Shown here piece after piece: positions 6,408 to 14,695 of a stretch of 16,645 nucleotides of DNA (position 1 is its first letter; each line of letters opens with the position of its first letter). A program made the position numbers and the translations under genes. Source of the DNA: an uncultured Fibrobacter sp. (GTDB taxonomy: Bacteria > Fibrobacterota > Fibrobacteria > Fibrobacterales > Fibrobacteraceae). Location of the stretch: NCBI RefSeq assembly GCF_900316465.1, contig NZ_ONDD01000045.1, positions 1-16,645 on the forward strand, given 5' to 3'. Below the pieces are notes generated by a model that did no database searches, had not been told where the DNA came from, and saw nothing but the letters and a program-made list of their open reading frames with translations.

Positions 6408-8744
6408 CGTTTCAGTTTCCATTGGCCAATATAGATAAAATGTAGTTCCTTCGCCTAAGGTTGTCTGCACTGTAAAGTAGGCATTCCCCTCTTTTAACAG
6501 CCTTAATGCAGAAGAAAGACCGAGTCCTAGGCCTTCGCCAGGAGCCTTTGTCGTAAAAAACGGTGCAAAAATACGTTCCAGGGTGCCCGAATCCATGCCC
6601 GTACCCGTATCGGCAATTTCGAACTTGGCGTAGCTACCGGCAGGAACCGGCGGAGCATAGGGAGTTACGAGTTGAGATTCAAGTATTTCTGGATAAAGTT
6701 TAAAAGTCAGCGAACCGCCCGTCTGTTTCATGGCAAACAGGGCGTTGTTTGCAAGGTTGCTGATAATGCGGTCGAGAGAAGCCACAATACCACGGACCTT
6801 CAGGCTCTTGTCCAGTTCTTCGCTATGCAGTTTCACGTTAGGCGGCAAGGTCAGAGAAATCTTGCGGACCACGTCTTCGATAATCATGTAAGGCGAGAAC
6901 ACGATTGCAGGAGTTGCCGCATTCGCATTGCCGCGAATGGCATTCAGAAGTTCGTTCAAGGAATCCTTACCGCGCTGGGCAGCCTTCTTCGCTTCCGAAA
7001 TAAACGTGTACACCTGCGACTGTTTGTCTTCAATCACTTCTTGCGCAATTTCGAGGAAGCCGAGCTGCGAGCCGAGAATGTTGTTGTAGTCGTGTGCGAA
7101 CGCGCCGCAAATGGTACCCAGTTCTTCGAGGCGGGAATGGATGAACTTCTGTTCGCGCAGCACGTTACGTTCGTATTCAAGCCTGCGCTGTTCGGTCATG
7201 TCGACCTTGAGGCAAAGCGTCTTGTAAGGAGACTTGGCCGCCTGCAGAATCGGAATGTACATGTTGTCGAACGTCTGCACCAGTTCGCCCATACCGGTAA
7301 GACGGTTTGCTTCGTCCTGCGAAATTTCGACACCGTCCTTGTCTTCGAACGAGGTGTAAACTTTGACTTCGCCCTTTTCGCGGGCTTCCTTTTCGTAAAT
7401 CGAAATATCTTCGTCGTTATCGCGGGCACCTTCGCGTGAACCGCGTTTTTCAAGATCCAGACGATTCTGCTTCTGGTAAACACCGAGTTCGCTCTTGTAC
7501 CACACTCTAAACGGAAGTGCGTTAATCAGCGTGTTCAGCACGTTTTCTTTTTCGACCTTAATGGATGCTTCCTTATTCAATCGGTCTTGATAGCGCACCA
7601 GGTCGTGCGTGTATTCCACGTACTGTTCGTTCAAAGTCTTCAGGTTCTGCTGCAGCAAAAGTGTCTTGGACTGGTCCATGAAAAAGGCGACATTCACAAC
7701 CGTCATCAATGTCTGGCGACACTTGAAGAAGTAAATCTTCATCACGTGGGTTTCGCCATTAATGTTCATGCGAACATCGCTATACACGGTTTCTCTGAAA
7801 AAGTCAAGATTCGGCGGAAGCACGTTCTTAATGGACCTTCCACACAAACTAATAGAAGACTGACCGAGCAGTTTGGTAGCGCCGTGGTTTACCGCCTTGA
7901 TCTTTCCGGCGTCATCGTAATAGATAATACCGTCTTCAATCTTGGTAATCAGTTTCTGCAAGAACCAATGGGCACCCATATCGCGGAACCTGGCCGAAGT
8001 ATAGTACTGGCCGCAAAGAACCGATATGAACAGAGTCAGGAACTGGTGCCATACAAAGAACTGGTAGCCGCCATGCCATGCGCCAAAGCCCTTGACCAGC
8101 GGAAGAATAAAGTCGAACAGCACCGCCACCACAAGGCATATACTCAAGCTACCCGCCATGTAGGCACCGGTATGTAACACCGTCGGGTCTAACGAGCGAA
8201 GCGAACTACGCAAGAGCTGGTAAATAATGAGCAAGCATGCCGGCAAGAAGAACAGCAAATACACAAGCGTGAACGTCTTGAATATCGGCATGTGCGCAAA
8301 CGGATGGTAACCCCAAAAGTCAAAACCCGAAATCGCCTCGGGGCCAACCACAAACAGGAACGTGAGGGCAATAACAATCATGATGCCCACAGAACCCGAA
8401 ATCGCCTTGTACGGGGTTCGCCGGCTGAACAAAACCAGTTCACCCATGTCGTAAAGGGCAACGCCCACGCGCACCCAGCACAGGGCCTGCAAACCAAAGA
8501 TTAGCTGTCGGCCAATGTAAACGTCCGACATTTCGGGAGTCATGGGACCACTGAAAAACAGGATGCCCAAAATGCTGCACGCATTCCAGGCAATGTTCGA
8601 CAGCACCATCATGCGCAAGGGTCTCGGCAGACGGCGTGCCGTCATCTTGTGTTCAAGCAGGACCGGGTAATAAAAGGATACAAGAAGGGCTAGTACCGAA
8701 AGCACCAAAAGGTATGGAGAATCGGAATACAGGCTCTCTGCCAT
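6396..8744 (-). CDS. Membrane sensor histidine kinase, 7TM plus PAS domains
   Basis: This 782-aa sensor kinase has an N-terminal third (1-250) with about seven hydrophobic helices, near 10-30, 45-65, 78-100, 117-135, 157-178, 195-215 and 228-247. This is a seven-helix membrane sensor without a large periplasmic loop. A PAS-like domain follows at about 260-355 (IEDGIIYYDDAG, AVNHGATKLLG), a coiled coil at about 365-405, then a second PAS-like region at about 405-515 ending in a typical VDMTEQRRLEYE exit helix. The dimerisation/H-box is GAFAHDYNNILG with phospho-accepting His551. The ATPase has the N-box NLANNALFAM (663-672), G1 ADTGTGM (711-717), F-box FAPFFTTK (726-733) and G2 GEGLGLGLS (736-744). 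There is no attached receiver; the CheY-like gene directly downstream probably supplies it. The ATG starts one base after the TAA of the cellulase gene, pointing to coupled expression. The ligand is unknown; a membrane-internal or lipid-soluble signal would fit the architecture (inference). Confidence 0.93.
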   Translation of the reverse strand: MAESLYSDSPYLLVLSVLALLVSFYYPVLLEHKMTARRLPRPLRMMVLSNIAWNACSILGILFFSGPMTPEMSDVYIGRQLIFGLQALCWVRVGVALYDMGELVLFSRRTPYKAISGSVGIMIVIALTFLFVVGPEAISGFDFWGYHPFAHMPIFKTFTLVYLLFFLPACLLIIYQLLRSSLRSLDPTVLHTGAYMAGSLSICLVVAVLFDFILPLVKGFGAWHGGYQFFVWHQFLTLFISVLCGQYYTSARFRDMGAHWFLQKLITKIEDGIIYYDDAGKIKAVNHGATKLLGQSSISLCGRSIKNVLPPNLDFFRETVYSDVRMNINGETHVMKIYFFKCRQTLMTVVNVAFFMDQSKTLLLQQNLKTLNEQYVEYTHDLVRYQDRLNKEASIKVEKENVLNTLINALPFRVWYKSELGVYQKQNRLDLEKRGSREGARDNDEDISIYEKEAREKGEVKVYTSFEDKDGVEISQDEANRLTGMGELVQTFDNMYIPILQAAKSPYKTLCLKVDMTEQRRLEYERNVLREQKFIHSRLEELGTICGAFAHDYNNILGSQLGFLEIAQEVIEDKQSQVYTFISEAKKAAQRGKDSLNELLNAIRGNANAATPAIVFSPYMIIEDVVRKISLTLPPNVKLHSEELDKSLKVRGIVASLDRIISNLANNALFAMKQTGGSLTFKLYPEILESQLVTPYAPPVPAGSYAKFEIADTGTGMDSGTLERIFAPFFTTKAPGEGLGLGLSSALRLLKEGNAYFTVQTTLGEGTTFYLYWPMETETKEG

Positions 8745-8745
8745 T

Positions 8746-11700
8746 TTACTTTACCCGCTTGACACCAAATGTGGACGTTTTATCGTAGTGGTTCTTACTG
8801 CTGAACTTTTCAGCGTTCGCGGAATTAGCATTCGGGACGAACACCGTTTCCATATCCAATTTATAAATATACGCGCCCGTGGCAACAGCCCTACCCTGTT
8901 CAGACTGCAATCCAACGGCGGTATTCGCCCATTCCACGTAGAATACGATCTTGCCGGACGAAGACAGGTACACGCCAGACGGCACGCTGTACCTACCGGC
9001 CAAGCGGTTCACGTAGTTACCCAGGTTGGTATAAATCGGCATGTTATACTTGACGCGCAGGCTATCCCAGGCGGCGGCTTCGTTGCCCGAAGCACCTCTC
9101 GGAACGGTCATTTCAATTTTCCAGACAGCTCCCTGGACGCTTGCAGAATCAATACCAGCAGCAACCACCTGACCATTCTGGATCAAGTCAAGCTTGTGGG
9201 TAGCCGGATTCAACACGTACAGGCGCATATTGTCTAGCGACGGCACCTGCGAACGCAGCTCGCCACCCGACTGGGAAATAACATTTTGCATGGTCACCAC
9301 AAACTTGACCTTCGGATCGCCACTGCTCAAAATCGGAACCCACGGAGAGTTCTGTGCAGGCATGTTACCGCGAGCATCACGCAGAGCACTGAATTCCTTC
9401 GGATGCAAGCGAACAAAATCACCGTCGTTCACAGCAAGGCGGCTATCCTTGCTATAAATGGCTGCCATATTGATCTTGGTAGCGGCAATAGTCAGAGTCT
9501 GCACCGAGCGCTTGTAAATGGCGGTATCGACATCAGCAAGTTTTTCACGGTAATATACCAGCGAAGAATCCACAACCGTCACCGGTTCGCTCAGCACCAT
9601 GTCGAGCATGTCGAACTTGTCGGACTTGGACATGTCAATGGTTGCCGTCACAATCACAGGGCCCACCAAGTCTTCGCCGAGCACAGAGTTCGTTTCGTAA
9701 GAAGCACCCTTACCCAAGTGCTGAGCCACAAGACCCGCTCCCGCAACATCCAAGCCCTTCAAAGAGCCTTCGTAAGTACCGCTGGTAATGCCGTAGGTAA
9801 AGGGTTTGGGCAAGTCCATCACAGAAGACATACCGTCGGCGGCATAAGTCGGCACCGTGCCAGCAACCCAGAGCGTTTCGGGAGCAGTGCGGCCAAAAAT
9901 CACCGAGATGCTATCCGGATAATGCTTCTGGTCAATAGCGCGTTCATATTCAATGTAAATGCGTTCGGCAACACCGTCTTCGTCGGCATCCGAGATAGAG
10001 GCGTAACGCATGGGCACCGGAATCAGCTTGAGCGTAATCGGGAGCTTGGGCTGACCGCATTCGGCAGCAATGCCGTTGCCGTTCTTGTCCGTAATCGAAG
10101 CATTCGACAGGAGCTGAGCGAACATGCCCTCGGTCACCACGGAATTGCCATTTGCATCAAAGCCTATTTCGAATTCCCAGACGTTCATCGATTCGTTATA
10201 AATCTTCGTAAACTTGACCGTAGGCGCGCTGACCGTTGTAGAGCCATTCGTCGCGAACAGCTGCGTGGGCCATTCGGAACCCGGGCTAGAAATCGGTTCG
10301 CTAAACTGCATGTAAACGCGATCGCTCGTTGCAGTATCCAAGCGTTCAAGCACCGAGACCGCCAAAAGCGTCGGCGCAATGCCATCTTGATAGAAGTCGG
10401 TATGACTTTCGACCTTGCTACCCACGTTAGAATACAACGTGACAGAACCACTCGGATTCGTATTGATGGCAGTATCCTTGATATTTGCCTTCACCACAAT
10501 TTCCTTGCCGTTCTTGCTAATGACATCGCTAGTCTTGAGCGTGTCGCCGTTATAAACGAACTGCACAGAGTTGAACGACTGGTTTTCTTGGTATTCGTTC
10601 GAAATCGTAATCTTCAGAGCATCAGGTTTATTGTCGCAATCGGCATCAATCATCTTAGCCACATCGATAATCGGCCAAGGCGGCAATTCTTCGATAATCA
10701 AGTCGGCGGTTGCGGCATCATAATCAAACTGTGCCGAGTTGCCAGCCTTTGCATACAACGTGGTCACCAGAACTTCTTCAGAGCTTACATAGAACGTTGC
10801 TTCGCCATTCACCAGCTGAATACTCGTGATAGGAATCGTCGCAGTTGCAGAACTCCAGAAGTGAACATTTCCACTAGTGGTGCCCAAAGTAAGCGTAACA
10901 TTTACCGTATCCAAAAGCTGGGCAAGAGTATCGAGCAAGTACACATGGACTTCGGCCATCTTGGGAGTGCCTCCGGCCGCAGTCTGGTACGTCTTGTAAG
11001 AATTCTTGTCGAAGCGGATGATTCGTTTTTCAAGCGGCACCGTAATGGTATCGATTTCTACGTTGCTACGCACCACGGCGCAGGCGCAATCATACTTGTT
11101 TTTGCCGGTGTAACCAGGCACACCTGCAGCATGGTTATGCCAGCTGACCCATTCCATATAGTTGTTGCCATAGGCAAGAGTCGTATCTTTGGTGAACACA
11201 AAGGAATCGGTATGATTTTTTTTGTCATAAGCAAAGCCCTGCTTAGAAGCATTCATTTCAAGGTCATCCAAGACACCCATCGGAGTCACCTTGCTGGAGC
11301 CTTCGTAAGTAGTCTTATAGTCTTCTTTTTCTACAGAATAATACGGACTCTTGAACGGCTTTTCAAATTCAAGCGTTACCGTGCGGCGGACCTGCGGACC
11401 ATCTTCTACAGTATCATCCGGGCCAAAGCCATAAATATGCTTGCCATGGTAATAGGCTGCAATATAGGGATCCTTTCTGAAGGCCTCTTCGGTGACGCCA
11501 TTCACAGTTTCAAGGAACATCTTGCTAAACGAATCTTCTACGTATAGCGGTCCACGAGTAAGGTCAATTCCAGCAAAGGGTTCCGGATCCGAGTCCTCCA
11601 TATGCGGACGCAGTGACCAGGAATTTTCCAAGCCATCGTAAGTCGCACCCTGCATAAACAGTTCAAAATACAAGCTTCCCGACACATACAAGGCACCCTT

Positions 11701-14604
11701 AATGTTTACAGGCAAATAGCCTCTTCCTTTTTCATCGGTTGTATACGTACCAATCGTCACATCAAACGGCACTGAATAATCAGCAATTCCCTTACCAGAG
11801 AAAGGTTGCTTATCATAGCTCACTGCCGAAACAGGCTTATCCAAATAAATTCGAAGGTCCAAATCCTGATAATCAACGGTATCTCTATTTGCCACTATGA
11901 CGTAGAACGTATTACAATCCTTCCAGTTGCCTGTAGACTGACAAGACGAATTCTTCTTAATAGGCTTCATCGTAATAGTAAGGTCCACATAAGATGCTTC
12001 TGCTTCGGTAGTAAAGCTGTAACCAGCGCCACCGTTATCGTCAGTTGACATACCCGAAGACAGGGTAAAGTAATAGGTGGTTCCCGCCTTAAGGTTGGTC
12101 AATTCTACTTCATGGAACAACACGGTACCGCCCGTCGACGCCTGCGATTCATTTAACGCCGACATCGATGTACCATATTTTACCACACCATTAGAGCGCA
12201 CATCAGTCCACCAATAAATTTTGGCACTACGATGGTCCACTTGGCAAATCGTCACGCCACTAATATTGGGTTTCACATTGGTCATGGTAAACTGGTACCA
12301 TTGACCATGGTTATCATCGGTCGAAATATTGCGCTTGGTATCCATGCCTTCCAAGAAGAAGTAATAGGTCTTGCCCATTTCAAGGCCTTCAAGCGTTACA
12401 GAGCCGCCCTTAGAAGCCTTTGTCTGTTGCACGGACTTGGCTCCATTTGCATCGGGAGTCGTGTTATAGAACACTGTTACAAGTGCAATTTCGTTAGCAT
12501 CCCAGCTTACGATTGCCGATGTTTCGGTAATAGGCGTTCCAGCAATATTGCTGAACAGCGGGCCTTCGGTATCGGGAGGCAACACCTCTGCGAGGCGCTG
12601 AGCAGGCATCAAAAGTTGCACCGAGAAGTCAATGCAGGTTTCTGTTGCAGTCCAGTCGCTCCAGTCTTCAAGCAAAGTTTTAGTAGGGGCGGAACCACCC
12701 ATCAAGGCGCCACGCGGGCAACGATATTCATAGGGCAAGCCACCAGCGTTGTAACCATCCGGATTTGCCGTACGGTTATGTGGGTGATTCGAGTTTTTAT
12801 CACCAGCCCCCATCAAGAACGAAATATCCCATGGGTTCGCACCCATGTTATAATAAATATTGTCGAGTGCCAAATTCAAATAAGCATCATGTTCTGCCCC
12901 CGAGGTAATTTCAGAAAGCATAAACACCGCATTGGCGGCACCAATATTATAACGGTTAAAGCCCCAGTCGCTAGACACCCAAGCAAGGTTATAAGGCGGC
13001 GTTGCTTTCACAGAACCGAAACGGTTTTCGTAGATAGTCGCACCCTGGGTACCATCATCTGTCAAACGGCGCAAACTGTTGGTTGCACGCTGCAAAAGCG
13101 TATCACGTTCCAGTTCACCCACATTGTATACCTTAGCAGTATCTTTGTTGCTAAGGATCAACTTCACAAACGAGAACAGCACATAAGCATGCACGTTTTC
13201 GTAGTCGGTCATCCAACCACCGGGGTAAAAACCACTAATCATCCCCAAGAAGCCACCTTTAAAATAGGGACCGGCATCATTGGGTTCATTATTATACATG
13301 TAGTTGGTTGAGTTATTATGAATCGTCGTGTCTTTATACAAGTGATACTGATACATAGTATCTTTAGTGGCATACCACAAAGCAAGTGCGGCGGCGGCAG
13401 CATCGTCATTCAAATTAGATTCGTTGCTTCCACCCGGATACAGGTCTTGCGGAATATCCGCCTTGGTATAACCATATGAACCAAGCGGTGTATGAGGAAG
13501 CGTTACGTTTTTATAAATATCCTTAGCAGCTTCCAAAAGAGAATCTGCATAAACAGGGTCATAAACTTGCCAACCCACCGAAAACAAGGCAAGGGCAGCA
13601 GCAAAGGCTCCTGAATAAGTACCCACACTTGCAGTTACAGCTCGATCCGGGCCACCTTTTTCCTCAGGCATAGCATCTTGCTTTTCTGGAACATCCCAAA
13701 ATTCATGGTCCCGTGCATCACCAACAGTGTGGTACATATCATTTTTAGTATCAATAAGGCCATCCGCTTTCGACGCCTTATAAAGCTTAAAGATGTAATC
13801 TGCACCGATTTTAGCTTCGTAAAGAATATCCGGATAGCCATCCGGTATGGTATCACCGTAAGAATTACCAAAGCGGTCTTCGGCCTTTTCCTTATACACA
13901 AGGTAGGTTGTCGCCATGGAATAAGCCGCATAGCCAATAGTTTCAGACGGCTTAAAATGGTCGCCGCAGTCATGCCAACCACCTGTCAAGTCATGTCCAA
14001 CTTTAGAGCCGTCCTTCAAGTGGCACGCCGCATGCATATGAGACTTCGTATCACCGCAACGCTGAATACCAAAGAATTTCAATGAGTTTTCAAATACAGC
14101 GTTATAAATAGCTGGGTGAATATTGAATGTTGCCGAAGTATCTTTATCCACCACTATAAAATATTCACCCGGCACGCTCGGCGAAAGTCCCGAGAAATCT
14201 GCACGGTAAAGTTTTTCTGTTGCAGTACTGGAATCTTTAGAGCCAAAATTATAAAGAGTGGTAAAAGCCTTAAACTCACCATTTACCCAAATATTCGGTT
14301 TCGGCGCATTAGCATCAATAAGTTTCAGCGAGCCGCTCCATGCTTCGGCACCGCTATTGGCATCAATCACCCGAAAATCAGTCGTCTTCGGATCAGCCAC
14401 ATAGGCGTACTTGGGGTCTTGCGGTCTAAAGCCAACCTGGTTCACACGAATCGGGCGACGTTTTTCGACGTTCAACGAGTCCAAATACCTACGACTATGC
14501 ACCTTGTCGGTGCGATCAATATTAGGGAGCGCATCTGCCATGGCAAAGTCCACGGCAAACAAGCTAAGCAACAATACTGCCTTTAACACTTTCTTCATAA
14601 TCAT
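8746..14604 (-). CDS. Very large secreted GH9 endoglucanase with FnIII, Ig-like and Fibrobacter C-terminal modules
   Basis: This 1952-aa cellulase would hydrolyse beta-1,4-glucan at the cell surface or outside. I chose ATG 14604 because GGAAGG lies 6 bases upstream; ATG 14598 is an alternative. The signal peptide (1-23) ends ...DFAMA before DALPN. A CelD-type N-terminal Ig-like domain (about 50-160, IRVNQVGFRP) precedes the GH9 catalytic domain (about 165-675). Catalytic features are GGWHDCGDHFK with Asp212 and Asp215 (DAGD in most relatives, here DCGD), HPHNR at 607-611, and general acid Glu655 in TATETCIDF. Two FnIII-like domains follow (about 680-773 and 778-866). Next come two unassigned beta-rich regions (about 870-1010 and 1070-1190), an Ig/Big-like domain (about 1195-1305), and repeating beta modules with Asp-rich loops near 1320 (DADCDNKPDAL) and 1540 (DADEDGVAE). 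The last ~425 residues resemble the protein encoded upstream, ending in a basic TFGVKRVK tail. It is two to three times longer than ordinary GH9 enzymes. It is followed by the kinase gene after one base. Confidence 0.93.
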   Translation of the reverse strand: MIMKKVLKAVLLLSLFAVDFAMADALPNIDRTDKVHSRRYLDSLNVEKRRPIRVNQVGFRPQDPKYAYVADPKTTDFRVIDANSGAEAWSGSLKLIDANAPKPNIWVNGEFKAFTTLYNFGSKDSSTATEKLYRADFSGLSPSVPGEYFIVVDKDTSATFNIHPAIYNAVFENSLKFFGIQRCGDTKSHMHAACHLKDGSKVGHDLTGGWHDCGDHFKPSETIGYAAYSMATTYLVYKEKAEDRFGNSYGDTIPDGYPDILYEAKIGADYIFKLYKASKADGLIDTKNDMYHTVGDARDHEFWDVPEKQDAMPEEKGGPDRAVTASVGTYSGAFAAALALFSVGWQVYDPVYADSLLEAAKDIYKNVTLPHTPLGSYGYTKADIPQDLYPGGSNESNLNDDAAAAALALWYATKDTMYQYHLYKDTTIHNNSTNYMYNNEPNDAGPYFKGGFLGMISGFYPGGWMTDYENVHAYVLFSFVKLILSNKDTAKVYNVGELERDTLLQRATNSLRRLTDDGTQGATIYENRFGSVKATPPYNLAWVSSDWGFNRYNIGAANAVFMLSEITSGAEHDAYLNLALDNIYYNMGANPWDISFLMGAGDKNSNHPHNRTANPDGYNAGGLPYEYRCPRGALMGGSAPTKTLLEDWSDWTATETCIDFSVQLLMPAQRLAEVLPPDTEGPLFSNIAGTPITETSAIVSWDANEIALVTVFYNTTPDANGAKSVQQTKASKGGSVTLEGLEMGKTYYFFLEGMDTKRNISTDDNHGQWYQFTMTNVKPNISGVTICQVDHRSAKIYWWTDVRSNGVVKYGTSMSALNESQASTGGTVLFHEVELTNLKAGTTYYFTLSSGMSTDDNGGAGYSFTTEAEASYVDLTITMKPIKKNSSCQSTGNWKDCNTFYVIVANRDTVDYQDLDLRIYLDKPVSAVSYDKQPFSGKGIADYSVPFDVTIGTYTTDEKGRGYLPVNIKGALYVSGSLYFELFMQGATYDGLENSWSLRPHMEDSDPEPFAGIDLTRGPLYVEDSFSKMFLETVNGVTEEAFRKDPYIAAYYHGKHIYGFGPDDTVEDGPQVRRTVTLEFEKPFKSPYYSVEKEDYKTTYEGSSKVTPMGVLDDLEMNASKQGFAYDKKNHTDSFVFTKDTTLAYGNNYMEWVSWHNHAAGVPGYTGKNKYDCACAVVRSNVEIDTITVPLEKRIIRFDKNSYKTYQTAAGGTPKMAEVHVYLLDTLAQLLDTVNVTLTLGTTSGNVHFWSSATATIPITSIQLVNGEATFYVSSEEVLVTTLYAKAGNSAQFDYDAATADLIIEELPPWPIIDVAKMIDADCDNKPDALKITISNEYQENQSFNSVQFVYNGDTLKTSDVISKNGKEIVVKANIKDTAINTNPSGSVTLYSNVGSKVESHTDFYQDGIAPTLLAVSVLERLDTATSDRVYMQFSEPISSPGSEWPTQLFATNGSTTVSAPTVKFTKIYNESMNVWEFEIGFDANGNSVVTEGMFAQLLSNASITDKNGNGIAAECGQPKLPITLKLIPVPMRYASISDADEDGVAERIYIEYERAIDQKHYPDSISVIFGRTAPETLWVAGTVPTYAADGMSSVMDLPKPFTYGITSGTYEGSLKGLDVAGAGLVAQHLGKGASYETNSVLGEDLVGPVIVTATIDMSKSDKFDMLDMVLSEPVTVVDSSLVYYREKLADVDTAIYKRSVQTLTIAATKINMAAIYSKDSRLAVNDGDFVRLHPKEFSALRDARGNMPAQNSPWVPILSSGDPKVKFVVTMQNVISQSGGELRSQVPSLDNMRLYVLNPATHKLDLIQNGQVVAAGIDSASVQGAVWKIEMTVPRGASGNEAAAWDSLRVKYNMPIYTNLGNYVNRLAGRYSVPSGVYLSSSGKIVFYVEWANTAVGLQSEQGRAVATGAYIYKLDMETVFVPNANSANAEKFSSKNHYDKTSTFGVKRVK

Positions 14605-14616
14605 ACTTTTCCTTCC
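14604..14616 (-). promoter_or_regulatory. Ribosome binding site deciding the GH9 start
   Basis: GGAAGG at 14616-14611 lies six bases before ATG 14604, which gives MIMKKVLKAV, a normal signal-peptide start. The more distal in-frame codon at 14622 is TTG, has no ribosome site and lies against the T-tract of the upstream hairpin. The next ATG (14598) is 12 bases from GGAAGG. Confidence 0.7.
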
Positions 14617-14625
14617 AAACAATTC

Positions 14626-14660
14626 AAAAAAAGAGAATGTGTCTCCCTAGACACATTCTC
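14626..14660 (-). terminator. Strong hairpin terminator in the 47-base gap before the GH9 gene
   Basis: Read on the minus strand, GAGAATGTGTCT (14660-14649), an AGGG loop (14648-14645) and AGACACATTCTC (14644-14633) form a perfect 12-bp stem. Seven T's follow at 14632-14626. This is a textbook intrinsic terminator for the upstream surface-protein gene, whose TAA is 10 bases before the stem. The GH9 ribosome site starts only 9 bases after the T-tract, so no promoter fits between them. The hairpin must be read through, or must lie in the GH9 leader itself. Confidence 0.88.
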
Positions 14661-14666
14661 CCCAAT

Positions 14667-14695
14667 ATTTTACTTCTTAGCCCTTCTGAAACCAA
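14667..14695 (-). promoter_or_regulatory. Candidate sigma-70-type promoter for the GH9 gene
   Basis: On the minus strand TTGGTT (14695-14690) and TAAAAT (14672-14667) are separated by exactly 17 bases, overlapping the stop codon of the upstream gene. The -10 matches 5 of 6 consensus positions, the -35 only 3 of 6. If used, transcription would start near 14660, at the first base of the hairpin, so the GH9 mRNA would carry that hairpin at its 5' end. Fibrobacter promoter consensus is not well enough known to me to rate this higher. Confidence 0.25.

Noticed and set aside
9286..11547. Plus-strand open frame of 753 codons antisense to the cellulase
   Set aside because: Its translation is rich in Arg, His and Ile with no domain or signal. 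It mirrors the codon bias of the real minus-strand gene, which has clear GH9 and FnIII content.
14605..14622. Upstream TTG start for the GH9 protein adding MFGRKS
   Set aside because: It lacks a ribosome site and would lie directly after the terminator T-tract; GGAAGG fits ATG 14604.
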